Source: Acetobacter vaccinii (lineage in GTDB: Bacteria > Pseudomonadota > Alphaproteobacteria > Acetobacterales > Acetobacteraceae). From it: 64,000 nucleotides of DNA. The stretch lies in the NCBI RefSeq assembly GCF_008365315.1, contig NZ_CP043506.1:1408001-1472000 (forward strand), read 5' to 3'. Below are positions 33,205 through 42,891 of the stretch, piece by piece. The stretch's first letter is position 1; each line of letters opens with the position of its first letter. A program made the position numbers and the translations under genes. The notes beneath the pieces were generated by a model that did not search any database, had not been told where the DNA came from, and saw only the letters and a program-made list of their open reading frames with translations.

Positions 33205-35191
33205 CCTTTACGCCCAGTTCCACAACGCGATCAGGCGGGATACGGAAAAATTCCATGCTGGAGGTGGAGTTGCGGAACATGAACATGAACAGCGACAGCC
33301 GCCACCGGGACAGCTTGGGCACGGAGGAGCGGGTAATCAACTCGCGCGATGTAAAGTAGGAGGCCTGAAGGGCATCAAAGTTGACGCCATTGGCTTTCAG
33401 TTCTTCCAGCGCGCGCGGGATGTTGGGCATTTCCATAAAGCCGTAGCGCAGGATCACACGGTAGATGTCGGGGGCCAGCTCTTCCACCGTAACGCGGTGG
33501 CCGCGCTCGGCTTCGGGCTGGTCAAGGTTCAGCACCGTCACAAACAGCACGTGGTCGTGCAGGATGCGGTTGTGGCGCAGGTTATGCAGCAGGCAGGGGG
33601 GTACAAAGTCGGGCGTGCTGGTCATGAACACAGCCATGCCCGGCACGCGGATGGTGCGCGATTGCGGCAGACGAGCAATAAAGCTGCCCATGGGCAGGCT
33701 GTCCTGCCGCTGCCGGGTGATGATGAGGCCACGGCCCTTTTTCCATGTTGTCATCATCAGTGTCAGCACGGCACCCAGCAGCACGGGCACCCACCCGCCA
33801 TCGGGGATCTTGAGGGCGTTGGCGGTAAAGAAGGTGCCGTCAAGCAGCAGGAATGACCCAAAGACCAGCGCCACCTGCCAGGTTGGCCATTTGAAGTGCC
33901 GCTGAAAAACCGCAACGGCCAGAATGGAGGTGCAGATAAAGGTGCCAGTCACGGCAATACCATAGGCCGAGGCCAGCGCGTCGGAACTGCGGAAGGCCAG
34001 CACCAGCAGCACAGCCCCCACGGCCAGGAAGCGGTTGAAGTCGGGCAGATAGATCTGGCCTTCCTCCTCCGCGTTGGTGTGGGTCACGCGCAGGCGGGGC
34101 ATGTAGCCAAGCTGGATCAACTGGCGGCAGATGGAAAACCCGCCCGAAATACCAGCCTGACTGGCAATGACGGTGGCCAGCGTGGACAGCAGCACCATGG
34201 GGCCACGCATCCAGTGCGGGCAGAGCATGAAGAAGGGGTTGGCCAGCGCCTTGGGGTCGGCAATGACCAGAGCAGCCTGCCCAAAATAGTTCAGCACCAG
34301 CATGGGCAGCACAAAGAACAGCCAGGCGTAGCGGATGGGTGCACGGCCAAAATGCCCCATATCGGCATAAAGGGCTTCCGCCCCGGTCACGCACAGCACG
34401 ACCGAGCCAAGGGCCAGAAATGACAGCGTGCCGTGGTAGAACACAAACTCTGCGGCATATGTGGGGGAAAGTGCCATCAGAATGGCGGGGTGGTGGATAA
34501 TCTCGATCACCCCCAATGCTCCCAGCGTGCCGAACCAGAGCAGCATGACAGGGCCAAAAATGGTGCCTACCCGCCCGGTGCCGATCCACTGGACACTGAA
34601 CAGGCTGATAATGACCAGAATGGCAACGGGAATAACCACGTCATGCGCGGCAGGAACGCTGACTTCCACCCCCTCGATTGCGGATAGCACCGAAATGGCG
34701 GGGGTGATAATGCCATCTCCAAAAAACAGGCAGGTGCCCACAATACCAACCAGCCCGAGGATGAGCCTGTTGCGCGCGCTTGATGTCACCCGCTGGGCCA
34801 GCGACATAATGGCCAGAATACCACCTTCGCCATTGTAGTCCGCCCGCATGATCAGCAGCACGTATTTAACGGTCACCACAAGGATCAGCGTCCAGAAGAT
34901 CAGGCTGGCAACGCCCATGATCTCCCACGGGGCAACCTGATGGTGGCCCGAAATAACCTCCACCGTGGAGCGGAAGGCATAGAGCGGGCTTGTGCCGATA
35001 TCACCATACACCACGCCCAGCACACCCAGCAGGGCGGCAAAGCCCACGGGGGCTACGGTCTGCTGTGGCTGGTCCGCCCCGAACTCGGCAATATGCCGTG
35101 GTTCTGGCGCATTGGCCTCGGCATGGGGCGGGCTGGCTGTGTCCTGCCCGGTGGCAGGCCGGGGGGCTGGTGTCGGGGCGGGGTCAGTCAT
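33194..35191 (-). CDS. kup: Kup family potassium uptake transporter
   Basis: The 665-residue protein has about twelve membrane helices in residues 45-490 and a cytoplasmic C-terminal domain. Family blocks include [45 protein letters not shown] and [13 protein letters not shown]. Kup imports K+ with protons and is suited to low pH, which matches an acid-producing bacterium. The ATG at 35191 begins a proline-rich cytoplasmic leader of about 45 residues; 97 more codons are open upstream but are not family-like. hemW follows with an overlap. Confidence 0.95.
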   Translation of the reverse strand: MTDPAPTPAPRPATGQDTASPPHAEANAPEPRHIAEFGADQPQQTVAPVGFAALLGVLGVVYGDIGTSPLYAFRSTVEVISGHHQVAPWEIMGVASLIFWTLILVVTVKYVLLIMRADYNGEGGILAIMSLAQRVTSSARNRLILGLVGIVGTCLFFGDGIITPAISVLSAIEGVEVSVPAAHDVVIPVAILVIISLFSVQWIGTGRVGTIFGPVMLLWFGTLGALGVIEIIHHPAILMALSPTYAAEFVFYHGTLSFLALGSVVLCVTGAEALYADMGHFGRAPIRYAWLFFVLPMLVLNYFGQAALVIADPKALANPFFMLCPHWMRGPMVLLSTLATVIASQAGISGGFSICRQLIQLGYMPRLRVTHTNAEEEGQIYLPDFNRFLAVGAVLLVLAFRSSDALASAYGIAVTGTFICTSILAVAVFQRHFKWPTWQVALVFGSFLLLDGTFFTANALKIPDGGWVPVLLGAVLTLMMTTWKKGRGLIITRQRQDSLPMGSFIARLPQSRTIRVPGMAVFMTSTPDFVPPCLLHNLRHNRILHDHVLFVTVLNLDQPEAERGHRVTVEELAPDIYRVILRYGFMEMPNIPRALEELKANGVNFDALQASYFTSRELITRSSVPKLSRWRLSLFMFMFRNSTSSMEFFRIPPDRVVELGVKVAI

Positions 35192-35312
35192 TGTGCTTCT
35201 GGCTCCACAGCGTGGGCGGGGCGTTCGGGATGACTCTGCATAGGGGGATAACACAGGCCAAGGCAAGGTATACCGGTGTCCGGCCATGGGCAGGCCGGGC
35301 GGTCGGCAGGTG

Positions 35313-36005
35313 TCAGGCGCTGGCGGGCCGTGTGCCGAAGATGGCACTGCCAACCCGGACATGGGTGGCCCCCTGGGCAATGGCCTGCTCAAAGTCGGCG
35401 GACATGCCCATGGACAGCACGGACAGCCCATGCGTGTGGGCCATGGCGCGCAGTAGCGCAAAGTGGGGCACGGGGTCTGCATCGGCGGGGGGGATACACA
35501 TCAGCCCGCGCACGTTTGCCCCAAAGCGCTGGCGGCAGGCGCGGATAAAGCTGTCGGCTTCCTCCCGTGGGACGCCGTATTTTTGGGGTTCGTCGCCTGT
35601 GTTGACCTCAATCAGCAGGTCGGGCAGGCGGCCTTCGGCCTGGGCAGCCCGGTCCAGCGCATCGGCCAGGGCGGGGCGGTCCAGACTTTCGATCATGCTG
35701 GCAAGGCGCACGGCCTCGCGCGCCTTGTTGGTTTGCAGTCCGCCGATCAGGTGCAGTTGCACGGCCGGGGTGGCAGCCTGAAGGGGGGGGAACTTGGCGG
35801 CGGCTTCCTGCACGCGGTTTTCCCCAAACACATGCTGGCCAGCCTGTATGGCCTCCAGCACACTGCTGGCGGGGTGGAACTTGGACACCGCGACCAGTGC
35901 CACGGCGGAGGGGTCACGCCCGGCGCGGGTTGCCGCGCTGGCCATGCGGGCGCGGATGGCGGCAAGCCGCCCGGCCACGCCGGAAAGGGAAGGAAGGGTC
36001 TCCAT
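35313..36005 (-). CDS. YggS/PROSC family PLP-binding protein
   Basis: The 230-residue single-domain protein binds pyridoxal phosphate through Lys in [13 protein letters not shown] and shows [37 protein letters not shown] and [28 protein letters not shown]. The family keeps PLP and amino acid pools balanced and has no firm catalytic activity. Some members show HFIGxLQxNK; here Gly replaces the usual hydrophilic residue before Leu. The ATG at 36005 gives normal length. Confidence 0.93.
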   Translation of the reverse strand: METLPSLSGVAGRLAAIRARMASAATRAGRDPSAVALVAVSKFHPASSVLEAIQAGQHVFGENRVQEAAAKFPPLQAATPAVQLHLIGGLQTNKAREAVRLASMIESLDRPALADALDRAAQAEGRLPDLLIEVNTGDEPQKYGVPREEADSFIRACRQRFGANVRGLMCIPPADADPVPHFALLRAMAHTHGLSVLSMGMSADFEQAIAQGATHVRVGSAIFGTRPASA

Positions 36006-36135
36006 GCGGGCGCAGGATTCCTTGAACTCGCCTGTGTGGTCAAGTGTGGCGTAGGGGCAGGCGGGGAAGGGTTGCCCCTTTGGTCCCCACGGGCGAAGAG
36101 GGGGGACGAAAAACAAGAAGCGGGAGAATGACCAG

Positions 36136-36423
36136 ATGGTTCCGGGTCTGCACTGGTATGATGTGTTCGGCTATATGGGGTCAGCCATTGTCGTGGTGCT
36201 GTATTTTCTGAACATGAGGGGCATGATCAGCACCCGCGGGCTGTCTTACCCGCTGGTCAACCTGCTGGGCTGTTTCCTGATCATCAGTTCCCTCTGGCAC
36301 GATTTTAACCTGCCCGCGTTTCTGATCGAGGCCTTCTGGGCGCTGGTCAGTGTTTACGGCATTGCCGAAACCCTGTGGCAGCGCCGTGTGAGCCCAGCCA
36401 GTCGCCAGCCTAATCAGGGCTGA
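36136..36423 (+). CDS. CBU_0592-like small membrane protein
   Basis: The 95-residue protein has three membrane helices and the repeated pattern GYMGSAIVVVLYFLN, SYPLVNLLGCFLIISSLWHDF and IEAFWALVSVYGIAETL. I associate this with the CBU_0592 domain, short bacterial membrane proteins without known function. Its end overlaps the convergent oxidoreductase gene by 14 bases. It is divergent from the YggS-type gene 130 bases away. Confidence 0.7.
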   Translation: MVPGLHWYDVFGYMGSAIVVVLYFLNMRGMISTRGLSYPLVNLLGCFLIISSLWHDFNLPAFLIEAFWALVSVYGIAETLWQRRVSPASRQPNQG

Positions 36424-37435
36424 CCTGAAGGATGATTTTGCCGCTGTGTTCCCCGTCTTCCATGGTCTGGTGGGCGGTTGCTGCGTCCTCCAGCGGGAAG
36501 ACGGCGTGGATCAGCGGGGCAATGGTGCCTGCGTCCAGCAGGGGCCAGACATGGGTGTGCAACTCTTGGGCAATCCGGGCCTTGCTGGCGCTGTCACGCG
36601 GGCGCAGGCTGCTGCCTGTTACCGTCAGCCGCCGGGTCATGATCCGGGCCAGATCAGCCTGCTCCGCCTTGGCACCACCCTGAAGCGCGATGATGACCAG
36701 CCGCCCATCCATGGCCAGGCACTTGAGGTTGCGGTTGAAATACGCCCCACCCACAAGGTCGAGGATGATGTTCACCCCCTTGTCGTGTGTCATTTCCCGA
36801 ATACGGGTCAGAAAATCCTCGTCCCGGTAATTGATGGCTCTGGCACCCAGTGTTTCGCACAGGGCGCATTTTTCCGCCGTGCCTGCCGTGGCATAGGCCT
36901 CGCCACCCAGGGCATGGACAAGCTGGATGGCCGTTGTGCCAATGCCGCTGGTGCCCCCATGCACCAGCACCCGCGTGCCAGCGGGGGGGATGGCGGGCAT
37001 GAACAGGTTTGACCAGACTGTAAAATAGGTTTCAGGCAGGGCTGCGGCCTGCACGGCGGTGTATCCGGTGGGCCAGGGCAGGCATTGCCCCGCAGGCACC
37101 AGACAGTACTGCGCGTAGCCGCCCCCGTTTGTCAGCGCGCAGACACGGCTGCCAATGGCGGGCATGGTGGTGCCCTCCTGCGGTAAGCCACAGGCGACAA
37201 CTTCCCCCGCAATTTCCAGCCCCAGCCGTGGGCAGGCACCGGGCGGTGGCGGGTACAGGCCCTTGCGCTGCATGATGTCGGGGCGGTTCACGCCTGCTGC
37301 CATAACCCGCACCAGCACTTCCCCCCGGCCGGGTTGCGGCAGGGTCAGGGTTTCCACGCGCAGGACATCCGGCTCGCCGGGGTCGGCAAAGGTGATAGCC
37401 CGCATGGTGGTGGGCAGGGGGGGCTGAACTGTCAT
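36410..37435 (-). CDS. NAD(P)H quinone oxidoreductase, PIG3/TIGR02824 type
   Basis: The 341-residue medium-chain reductase has the N-terminal catalytic half (MRAITFADPGEPDVLRVE, AAGVNRPDIMQRKGLYPPPPG) and the NADPH-binding half (VLVHGGTSGIGTTAIQLVHALG). No zinc ligands are present. The phrase NRPDIMQRKGLYPPPPGA is typical of the PIG3-like group, which reduces quinones by one electron. The start may be ATG 37435 or ATG 37405, where homology begins. The substrate in this organism is not known. Confidence 0.9.
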   Translation of the reverse strand: MTVQPPLPTTMRAITFADPGEPDVLRVETLTLPQPGRGEVLVRVMAAGVNRPDIMQRKGLYPPPPGACPRLGLEIAGEVVACGLPQEGTTMPAIGSRVCALTNGGGYAQYCLVPAGQCLPWPTGYTAVQAAALPETYFTVWSNLFMPAIPPAGTRVLVHGGTSGIGTTAIQLVHALGGEAYATAGTAEKCALCETLGARAINYRDEDFLTRIREMTHDKGVNIILDLVGGAYFNRNLKCLAMDGRLVIIALQGGAKAEQADLARIMTRRLTVTGSSLRPRDSASKARIAQELHTHVWPLLDAGTIAPLIHAVFPLEDAATAHQTMEDGEHSGKIILQVSPD

Positions 37436-37656
37436 GACATGGCCGCAATGCTGTAAACACAATGCTAAGAACTATGGTCTCGCCCCGGTCGGTATGAAAG
37501 GGGCGGGCTGTTCACGACACTGCTAGCGCGGTCAGGCTGATTTCAACACTCTGCGACCCCGGTTGGGTACCAGTCAGTCAGGGGCTGCGGTGCGGTGCTG
37601 CGCAATGTCAGACGGAAGAAAGTCTGCGGCGTATGGTTCTGCCGGGGTGCTAGGGC

Positions 37657-39420
37657 TCAGCGGGTGTATTTTTCCCCCGCAAGGTCCCGGCGGGTGCGCT
37701 CCAGTTCCTCCGCATGGCGGCGCAGGACATAGCGCTCGCTCAGCAGGCCCACAACATGGCGCTGGGCATCCACAACAGGCAGGGCGGGGTAGTTGATGCG
37801 CTCAAACGTCGCAACCGCTTCCGAAATGCAGGAGGACGGTGCCAGCACTTCCTGCATGGCTTCCGCCAATGAGGACAGGGGAGCATCGGGCTTTGCGTCC
37901 ACGCTGTTCAGCCGCGTGCTTTCTACCATGCCCCTGTAATGGCCCTGTGCATCCAGCAGCACGACATGGCGGGGCGGTGTTTTGCCAAAGGTGGTGCGGG
38001 CCTGCTCCACGCTCAGGGTTTCTGGCAGGGTATCCACCTGCGGGCGCATCATCTGCGCCACGGTCAGGCTGCGCATCCAGCCAATATCCACACCGGAGTG
38101 GATGTTTTCCCCCCGCAGGTGGAAGCGCCATGTCGCAAAGGAGTAGCCGAAGATCCGCCGTGTCGTGACCGAGGCCACAATGGCCGCCAGTGCTACGGCG
38201 GCGGTCATGGTCGGGCTTTTTGTGGTTTCCAGCGCCAGCAGGATGGTTGTCAGCGGCCCGCCGACAATGGTGGTGGCCAGTGCCGACATGCCCGCGATGG
38301 TGCAGAGTGTTACCGGCAGGGGCGCAAAGGGGGCAGTAACCCCGGCAAAAGCGGCCCCTAGCAGCACCCCCAGATAGAGCGAGGCAAAAAACAGCCCACC
38401 CCGAAAACCCGCTCCGATGGAAATGCTCGACGCCATGGCCTTGAGCGCAAACAGCCACAGTGCCAGCAGCAGCCCCGGCGGCGCCACCAGCCCTTCGCGC
38501 ATGGCAATATGCCCTGATGACAGCACCGAGGGCGAGACCAGCGCCAGCAGCCCGACCAGCAGCCCCCCCACAGCCGGGCGCAGCCAGTTGGGGCGGATAG
38601 CCTGCCGGAACAGCCGTTCGGCCACGGTCACGCCCTTCATCAACCCCACGCCGGTCATGGCTGCGGCAAAGCCCAGGGCAATCAGCAGCGGGTAGGCCAG
38701 TGGCGGTACAGTCGCGGGTGTTGTCAGCGCCAGTTCGGGCAGGGTTGCGCCGCAGAGCCGCACCACCGCCAAGCCGCACAGGGTTGCACACATGACCGGG
38801 GCCAGCAGCGGGAAGGTGTAGGACCCCAGAATAAGCTCGAACGCGTAAAACGCCCCGGCCAGGGGGGCATCAAACGCTGCCCCGATGGCCCCTGCCGTGC
38901 CACAGCCCACCAGCAGGCGCACATCGGCACGGTGCAGTCGCAGGTTCCGCCCGATGCGTGCGCCAAAGGCTGCGGCAATCTGGCTGAACCCGGCCTCCAG
39001 CCCCAGTGATGCCCCGCAACCGTTGGACAGAATCGTCTGCCCCGTGACCACAAGGCTGTCACGCAGGGACATCCGCCCCCCATGCAGGGCATTGGCCTCA
39101 ATAGGGTCAACCGGGCGGTGGCGTGGGCTTAGCCGTAACTGCCACAGGCCCAGCAGCAGCCCGCCCAGCGTGGGCACGCACAGGGCACGCCAGGGGGTAA
39201 TGGCGACCAGCCCGGACAGGCGCTCCTCCCCCGGTGAGAGCAACTGGTGGGCGTAGAGAGTAGTCCAGGTAATCAGCGCCACGGCCAGCCCTGCCAGCAG
39301 GCCGGTGATAATGGCCAGGACGATCAGCCACAGCGAATCCGTCCGCACCAGCGCGCGCAGGGCGGCCAGCAGGCGGGTGGGGGTGTGGTGGGCGCGCAGA
39401 TGCTCCAGCAGGGCTGTCAT
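37657..39420 (-). CDS. CLC family chloride channel/transporter with CBS domains, atypical
   Basis: The 587-residue protein has a CLC membrane core (residues 25-430) and a C-terminal CBS pair (450-575) that could bind nucleotides. The core is recognised by GCGTAGAIGAAFDAPLAGAFYAFE. The selectivity motifs are altered: the GSGIP position reads RPVDPIE, the gating motif GREGP reads GLEAG with the glutamate kept, and the GIFAP position reads GGLFFAS. Anion choice and coupling may therefore differ from ClcA. It is a single gene between convergent and operonic neighbours. In E. coli, CLC exchangers help survive acid stress. Confidence 0.88.
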   Translation of the reverse strand: MTALLEHLRAHHTPTRLLAALRALVRTDSLWLIVLAIITGLLAGLAVALITWTTLYAHQLLSPGEERLSGLVAITPWRALCVPTLGGLLLGLWQLRLSPRHRPVDPIEANALHGGRMSLRDSLVVTGQTILSNGCGASLGLEAGFSQIAAAFGARIGRNLRLHRADVRLLVGCGTAGAIGAAFDAPLAGAFYAFELILGSYTFPLLAPVMCATLCGLAVVRLCGATLPELALTTPATVPPLAYPLLIALGFAAAMTGVGLMKGVTVAERLFRQAIRPNWLRPAVGGLLVGLLALVSPSVLSSGHIAMREGLVAPPGLLLALWLFALKAMASSISIGAGFRGGLFFASLYLGVLLGAAFAGVTAPFAPLPVTLCTIAGMSALATTIVGGPLTTILLALETTKSPTMTAAVALAAIVASVTTRRIFGYSFATWRFHLRGENIHSGVDIGWMRSLTVAQMMRPQVDTLPETLSVEQARTTFGKTPPRHVVLLDAQGHYRGMVESTRLNSVDAKPDAPLSSLAEAMQEVLAPSSCISEAVATFERINYPALPVVDAQRHVVGLLSERYVLRRHAEELERTRRDLAGEKYTR

Positions 39421-39497
39421 GCCCCTGCCTTACCAGCATGCAGGGCTGTGCTTCAACGACAGAGCGTAGGTGTACCCTGCCGGAGGGGGCTTTCAGC

Positions 39498-39725
39498 TCA
39501 GGTTATGACCGTGCGGTTACGCCGCCAGCTCTCTTCCAGCGCGCTGGCCGGGTCTGGGGCGGGGTCGCTCCACTGGCCATCCTGGCCTGGAGCCTGCGCC
39601 AGGGCACGCCATGTGGCCTCGCCAGCGGTGCGCTCCACCACAATGCGCCAGGACGGGGGGATACGCTCTAGAAGGCGTTCCATTTTCTGGCCTGTGGTCA
39701 GGGGGCGGGCGTAATTATGTCCCAT
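39498..39725 (-). CDS. Small hypothetical protein at the end of the pentose phosphate operon
   Basis: A 75-residue frame, MGHNYARPLTTGQKMERLLERIPPS..., rich in charged residues and with RIVVERTAGEATWRALAQAPG. Its ATG lies inside the gntK 3-prime end (28-base overlap), which suggests coupled translation. No membrane segment or known domain. I do not recognise the family. It could be a real short gene because the ERIPPSWRIVVERT part looks folded and non-random. Confidence 0.5.
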   Translation of the reverse strand: MGHNYARPLTTGQKMERLLERIPPSWRIVVERTAGEATWRALAQAPGQDGQWSDPAPDPASALEESWRRNRTVIT

Positions 39726-40327
39726 GCTGCCATGTCCTGCTGTGGGGTGGGTTGGCTGCCAGCCTGCCCTGTGTCGGGCAGGGCGGCAAGGCGGGCCAGA
39801 ACATGGGTGAGTGTTGCCTGCACGGGGGCTGTGGCGTCAAAGCTCCAGGCCAGTTCGTCGGGCTGGGGTGGTTCCAGCGTGGCAAGCTGGCTGGGCAACA
39901 GGCTTGCAGGCATGAAATGGTTGGTGCGTTGGGTCAGCCGTTCTGCCAGTTGGGCAGGGCTGGCGCAGAGATGGATGATGATGGGCTGCCACGGTGCAGG
40001 CAGGCCAAGGCCCAGCCTGTCGCGGTACCTGCGCTTTAGGGCGGAGCAGGCCAGAATCCCACCCTCGCCCCGTGCGGCCTGTCTGGCCAGCCAGTCGTGG
40101 CAGCGGGTCAGCCAGCCTGCACGGTCCTGATCATCCAGCGCGATTCCCGCCGCCATTTTGGCACGGCTGGCGGCACTGTGCAGGGGGTCGGCATCCTGCC
40201 AGGGCCAGCCCAGTGCCTCATGCAAGGCGGTGGCAAAGGTGGTTTTGCCAGTGCCGCTGACACCCATGACCACAATCAGCCGTGGGCGCAGGCCGGGCCG
40301 GAGGGTGGTCGGGGTGTCGGCCTGCAT
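39698..40327 (-). CDS. gntK: Gluconokinase
   Basis: The enzyme phosphorylates gluconate to 6-phosphogluconate, the entry to the pentose phosphate route after periplasmic glucose oxidation by Gcd. The 209-residue protein has the P-loop GVSGTGKTTFATAL, DADPLHSAASRAKMAAGIALDDQDRAGWL in parts, and CSALKRRYRDRL, all typical of GntK. It starts 4 bases after the rpiA stop. About 25 extra residues extend the C-terminus beyond the usual 175-180. Confidence 0.93.
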   Translation of the reverse strand: MQADTPTTLRPGLRPRLIVVMGVSGTGKTTFATALHEALGWPWQDADPLHSAASRAKMAAGIALDDQDRAGWLTRCHDWLARQAARGEGGILACSALKRRYRDRLGLGLPAPWQPIIIHLCASPAQLAERLTQRTNHFMPASLLPSQLATLEPPQPDELAWSFDATAPVQATLTHVLARLAALPDTGQAGSQPTPQQDMAAWDIITPAP

Positions 40328-40331
40328 GGGT

Positions 40332-41045
40332 TCAGCGGGGCTTGGGGGTGAGAACTTTTACGCCGTCCGGCCCGGCGGTAATGGTCTGGGTGGCCATGTG
40401 CAGGAACAGCCCGTGCTCCACAACGCCCACAATGTTCAGGATATCGGCCGCCAGTGCATCGGGGTTGGTCATGGGCGGGAACAGGCAGTCGATGATCAGG
40501 TTTTTCTCATCCGTGAGGAAGAGGGAGCCATCGCGCAGACGGCGTGGTGTGGTCTGTGCCCCCAGTGCGTCCAGCCTGTGGGCGGCACTTTCCCAGCCGA
40601 AGGGAATAACCTCAACCGGCAGCGGGCAGTGCATGCCCAGATGGTCCACATATTTGCTGGCGTCAGCCACAATCACGAACTGGCGCGCAATGGACGCCAC
40701 GATTTTTTCCCACAGCAGTGCCCCGCCCAGCCCTTTGATCAGGTTGAGGGTGGTGGGCTCGATTTCGTCCGCCCCGTCGATGGCAATGTCCAGCTCCGGG
40801 TGCTCGGCAAAGGTTGTCAGCGGGATGCCTTCTTCCTGTGCCTGCGTGCGGGTGGCGATGGAGGTGGGAATGGCGTTGATCCGCAGCCCTTCCTCACGCA
40901 CACGGCGGCCCAGTTCCGCCACCACAAAGCGTGCGGTGGAGCCGGTGCCGAGGCCCACGGCCATACCGTCCTGCACGAGGGCCGCAGCCTGAATGGCGGC
41001 CTGCTGCTTGAAGGCGGCTGCCGGATCGGGGGGGAGGCTGCTCAT
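40332..41045 (-). CDS. rpiA: Ribose 5-phosphate isomerase A
   Basis: RpiA interconverts ribose 5-phosphate and ribulose 5-phosphate. The 237-residue protein shows VGLGTGSTARFVVAELG, DIAIDGADEIEP and KGLGGALLWEKIVAS, the phosphate and catalytic loops of the family. The ATG at 41045 overlaps the pgl stop by 4 bases (ATGA). The operon order tkt, tal-pgi, gnd, pgl, rpiA, gntK places all reactions between gluconate and fructose 6-phosphate under one promoter region. Confidence 0.96.
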   Translation of the reverse strand: MSSLPPDPAAAFKQQAAIQAAALVQDGMAVGLGTGSTARFVVAELGRRVREEGLRINAIPTSIATRTQAQEEGIPLTTFAEHPELDIAIDGADEIEPTTLNLIKGLGGALLWEKIVASIARQFVIVADASKYVDHLGMHCPLPVEVIPFGWESAAHRLDALGAQTTPRRLRDGSLFLTDEKNLIIDCLFPPMTNPDALAADILNIVGVVEHGLFLHMATQTITAGPDGVKVLTPKPR

Positions 41046-41854
41046 GCGTCGGGTCCTGTTGCTGTATGGGTGTCTAGCGGGTGGGAGGGGGCGGCCGCCT
41101 GGTCCACAAACCATGAGACATCGCCCATGGCGGTAATGGCGCTGGCCGGGTAGGGGGACCCTGTGGTGCGGACCTGGGCCAGAATATCGGCTTTGCCCGC
41201 ACCTTCGGCCAGGAAGATAATGTGCTGGCTGGCGTGCAGGGCCGGGTATGTCAGGGTCAGGCGCGTATGGGGTGCCGTTGTGGGGGTGCAGGGGGCAACC
41301 CAGGCTGTGCGCTCGGACAGAACCGGCTGGGTGGGAAAGAGCGAGGCGGTATGCCCGTCGGTGCCAAGCCCCAGCAGTGTGACATCAAACAGCGGCCTGT
41401 CGGGGTGCAGGGTGGTGCTGCCGTACTGGGCGCGCAATGTGGCCTCGTAACTGGCGGCGGCGTCCTGCGGGGTGCCGCTGTCAGGCATGAGGAAAATGGC
41501 GCTTTCAGGAACAGGCACCTGTGACAGCAGCAGGCGGCGGAACATGCCTGCGTTGCTGTCGGCGTGATCGTGGGGCACAAAGCGGTCGTCCCCCACAAAA
41601 AACTGCATCTGTTGCCACGGAAAACGCTGGGCGTAAGCCGGGCTGGCCATCAACGCATAAAGCCGCTGCGGGGTGGAACCACCGCTGAGGGCTATGCGGA
41701 AAGGACCGTCCTTACGCGCCACTTTTTCCAGCGCCAGAGCCAGCAGGCGGTCTGCCAGCGCGCGTACAAGATCGTCCCCCGTGGGGTAGACGTGGAGCGC
41801 GCCGGTAATGGCGCTTTGCCCCTGCGGGGGGGTACCCTGTGTGTGTGCTGTCAT
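41042..41854 (-). CDS. pgl: 6-phosphogluconolactonase
   Basis: Pgl hydrolyses 6-phosphogluconolactone. The 270-residue protein is of the DevB/SOL type with IALSGGSTPQRLYALMAS, FVGDDRFVPHDHADSN and LLGLGTDGHTASLFP. The ATG at 41854 is preferred; an extra 26 codons upstream in frame overlap the gnd end and look non-coding. It sits 13 bases after gnd and overlaps rpiA. Confidence 0.95.
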   Translation of the reverse strand: MTAHTQGTPPQGQSAITGALHVYPTGDDLVRALADRLLALALEKVARKDGPFRIALSGGSTPQRLYALMASPAYAQRFPWQQMQFFVGDDRFVPHDHADSNAGMFRRLLLSQVPVPESAIFLMPDSGTPQDAAASYEATLRAQYGSTTLHPDRPLFDVTLLGLGTDGHTASLFPTQPVLSERTAWVAPCTPTTAPHTRLTLTYPALHASQHIIFLAEGAGKADILAQVRTTGSPYPASAITAMGDVSWFVDQAAAPSHPLDTHTATGPDA

Positions 41855-41867
41855 CCCGCCGTACCCT

Positions 41868-42866
41868 TCAGCCTTTGGTTTCGATATGACCACCAAAGCC
41901 GTAGCGCATGGCAGAGAGTATCTTTTCAGCAAAGGTGTTGCCGCTGCGGGAACGGAAACGTGTGAACAGGGCAGCGGTCATGACCGGCACCGGCACGGCT
42001 TCCTCAATCGCGGCTTCGATCGTCCAGCGGCCTTCGCCCGAATCGCTGACTTCACCGCTGAAGGGGGCAAGGTCCCCATTGCGGGCCAGGGCCTCGGCTG
42101 TCAGGTCCAGCAGCCAGGAGGACACAACACTGCCACGGCGCCACACCTCGGCAATGTCCGCCAGATTGAGGGAGAAGCGCTCACCTTCGGCAACAAGGGG
42201 GGAATCCTTGCGGTGCATGACATCAAAGCCTTCGGCAAAGGCCTGCATCATGCCGTATTCGATCCCGTTGTGGACCATTTTGACAAAATGGCCCGACCCG
42301 GCTGGGCCGCAGTACAGGTAGCCCTGCTCGGCACGGGGGTCCAGCCCGTCGCGGTCACGGTCGCGCGTGCGGGGGATGTCGCCCTGGCCGGGGGCCAGCG
42401 CGGACAGGATCGGGTCCAGGTAGGCAGCGGCGTCGGGGTTGCCGCCGTACATCATGCAGTAGCCGCGCTCCAGCCCCCACACCCCGCCAGAGGTGCCGAC
42501 ATCAAGGTAATCGATCCCCTTTGCCGCCAGTTCGGCCGCACGGCGGATGTCGTCCTTGTAGTAGGTGTTGCCACCATCGATGATGATGTCACCCTGCCCC
42601 AGCAGGCCACCCAGGGTCTGGACTGTGGTTTCGGTAATCTCACCCGCAGGCAGCATGGACCAGACCACCCGCTTGGAGCCAGCCAGCTTGGCCACCATGT
42701 CTTCCAGGCTGGTGGCGGCGACCGCACGCCCGGCTTCGGCCCGGGCAACGGTTTTTTCCACCACGGCGGGGTCATGGTCATGCACCACAACCTCGTGCCC
42801 GTGGCGTGTCAGCCTGACGGCAATGTTGCCGCCCATCCGGCCCAGTCCGACAATGCCAATCCGCAT
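41868..42866 (-). CDS. gnd: 6-phosphogluconate dehydrogenase, short NAD-type
   Basis: This enzyme decarboxylates 6-phosphogluconate to ribulose 5-phosphate. The 332-residue protein belongs to the short class (the usual long NADP form has about 470). It begins with the dinucleotide motif [14 protein letters not shown] and has the substrate-binding [21 protein letters not shown] and the catalytic [19 protein letters not shown] with Lys and Asn. HDHDP at the end of the second strand carries an acidic residue, which favours NAD over NADP, as known for the Gluconobacter enzyme. Confidence 0.95.
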   Translation of the reverse strand: MRIGIVGLGRMGGNIAVRLTRHGHEVVVHDHDPAVVEKTVARAEAGRAVAATSLEDMVAKLAGSKRVVWSMLPAGEITETTVQTLGGLLGQGDIIIDGGNTYYKDDIRRAAELAAKGIDYLDVGTSGGVWGLERGYCMMYGGNPDAAAYLDPILSALAPGQGDIPRTRDRDRDGLDPRAEQGYLYCGPAGSGHFVKMVHNGIEYGMMQAFAEGFDVMHRKDSPLVAEGERFSLNLADIAEVWRRGSVVSSWLLDLTAEALARNGDLAPFSGEVSDSGEGRWTIEAAIEEAVPVPVMTAALFTRFRSRSGNTFAEKILSAMRYGFGGHIETKG

Positions 42867-42891
42867 GATGTGCTCTCCTGTATTGCGCGTG

